Shown in pieces: positions 7,527-7,631 of a stretch of 7,631 nt of DNA. Source of the stretch: an uncultured Aquincola sp. (lineage in GTDB: Bacteria; Pseudomonadota; Gammaproteobacteria; Burkholderiales; Burkholderiaceae). The stretch's first letter is position 1. Every line of letters starts with the position of its first letter. Where the stretch lies: positions 1 to 7,631 of the forward strand of contig CAKZXL010000519.1 of NCBI GenBank assembly GCA_937883885.1, in the 5' to 3' direction. The position numbers and the translations under genes are program-made. The notes beneath the pieces were generated by a model that was given only the letters and a program-made list of their open reading frames with translations, was not told where the DNA came from and did not search any database.

Positions 7527-7631
7527 ATGACCTTGAGAACCTGGCCGGGCCCTGCCCGGCGAACCGCGGGCGCGCTGCTGCAGGCCGCCGCCCTGGCCCT
7601 GCTGGGCGTGCCGGCCCGCCCCTTCGAAGGG
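7527..7631 (+). CDS. Start of a downstream gene, signal-peptide-like N-terminus (3' truncated, last 40 bp suspect)
   Basis: The ATG at 7527 lies 7 bp after the tgpA stop and opens a frame to the window end (35 residues). It begins MTLRTWPGPARRTAGALLQ and continues into a hydrophobic Ala/Leu stretch: a basic n-region with three Arg, then a hydrophobic core, as in a Sec signal peptide. This suggests an exported or periplasmic protein cotranscribed with tgpA. The function cannot be told from what is visible. The final 13 residues (LALLGVPARPFEG) are an exact copy of part of the TgpA tail, encoded by the 40-bp repeat, and may not belong to this protein. An ATG at 7519 gives only a three-codon frame (Met-Asp-Arg) whose TGA overlaps this start. 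Confidence 0.5.
   Translation, partial: MTLRTWPGPARRTAGALLQAAALALLGVPARPFEG
7592..7631 (+). repeat. 40-bp exact direct repeat, copy 2 (ends exactly at the window edge)
   Basis: Identical to 7303-7342 over all 40 bases, and the identity runs to the last base of the window, so the true length could be greater. It sits in the hydrophobic part of a signal-peptide-like N-terminus, where the PARPFEG that it encodes is copied from the TgpA tail. See the finding on a possible assembly artefact. Confidence 0.95.

Noticed and set aside
5236..7530. Plus-strand open frame of 764 codons over DUF58 and tgpA
   Set aside because: It is the alternative frame of the transglutaminase gene; the product is Arg/Ala/Pro-rich with no recognisable domain, while the tgpA frame carries a full catalytic triad and membrane helices.

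Overview
This 7.6 kb window is a compact, very GC-rich (roughly 70%) bacterial chromosome segment. Codons strongly prefer G or C at the third position and most neighbouring genes overlap or nearly touch. Together with the gene families present, this suggests a betaproteobacterium, probably of the Burkholderiales. That placement is an inference from composition and protein style, not from a marker gene. No phage, transposase, CRISPR, tRNA or rRNA signal was seen.

Layout. (1) Positions 1-1292, plus strand: the 3' end of a gene that resembles the C-terminal tail of hemerythrin-domain proteins, overlapped by 4 bp by a membrane-anchored diheme cytochrome c. (2) Positions 1237-3524, minus strand: a class II-type histone-deacetylase-family zinc amidohydrolase followed by an MscS-family mechanosensitive channel. 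The channel most likely starts at a TTG that overlaps the deacetylase stop. Its 3' end converges on the cytochrome gene and overlaps it by 56 bp, with a terminator-like hairpin inside the overlap. (3) A 39-bp divergent gap at 3525-3563. (4) Positions 3564-7519, plus strand: a three-gene cluster of MoxR AAA+ ATPase, DUF58 membrane protein and TgpA-type membrane transglutaminase, with a 9-bp gap and then a 4-bp overlap. (5) Positions 7527-7631: the start of a further gene with a signal-peptide-like N-terminus, cut by the window end.

How the genes work together. The MoxR-DUF58-TgpA trio is a widely conserved cell-envelope module. The MoxR ATPase is thought to act as a chaperone or remodeller, the DUF58 protein is its usual partner, and the TgpA protein places a Cys-His-Asp transglutaminase-like domain in the periplasm. 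The deacetylase and channel form a translationally coupled pair with no obvious functional link. The cytochrome is probably a periplasm-facing electron carrier.

I did not find a convincing new biological system here; all complete genes belong to known families. The observations most worth checking are: an exact 40-bp direct repeat whose second copy ends exactly at the window edge, which looks like a contig-end or assembly artefact that corrupts the last partial gene; the minus-strand hairpin plus T-rich tract inside the end of the channel gene, which may mean the gene reads through its own former terminator; and the non-ATG, stop-overlapping start of the channel gene.
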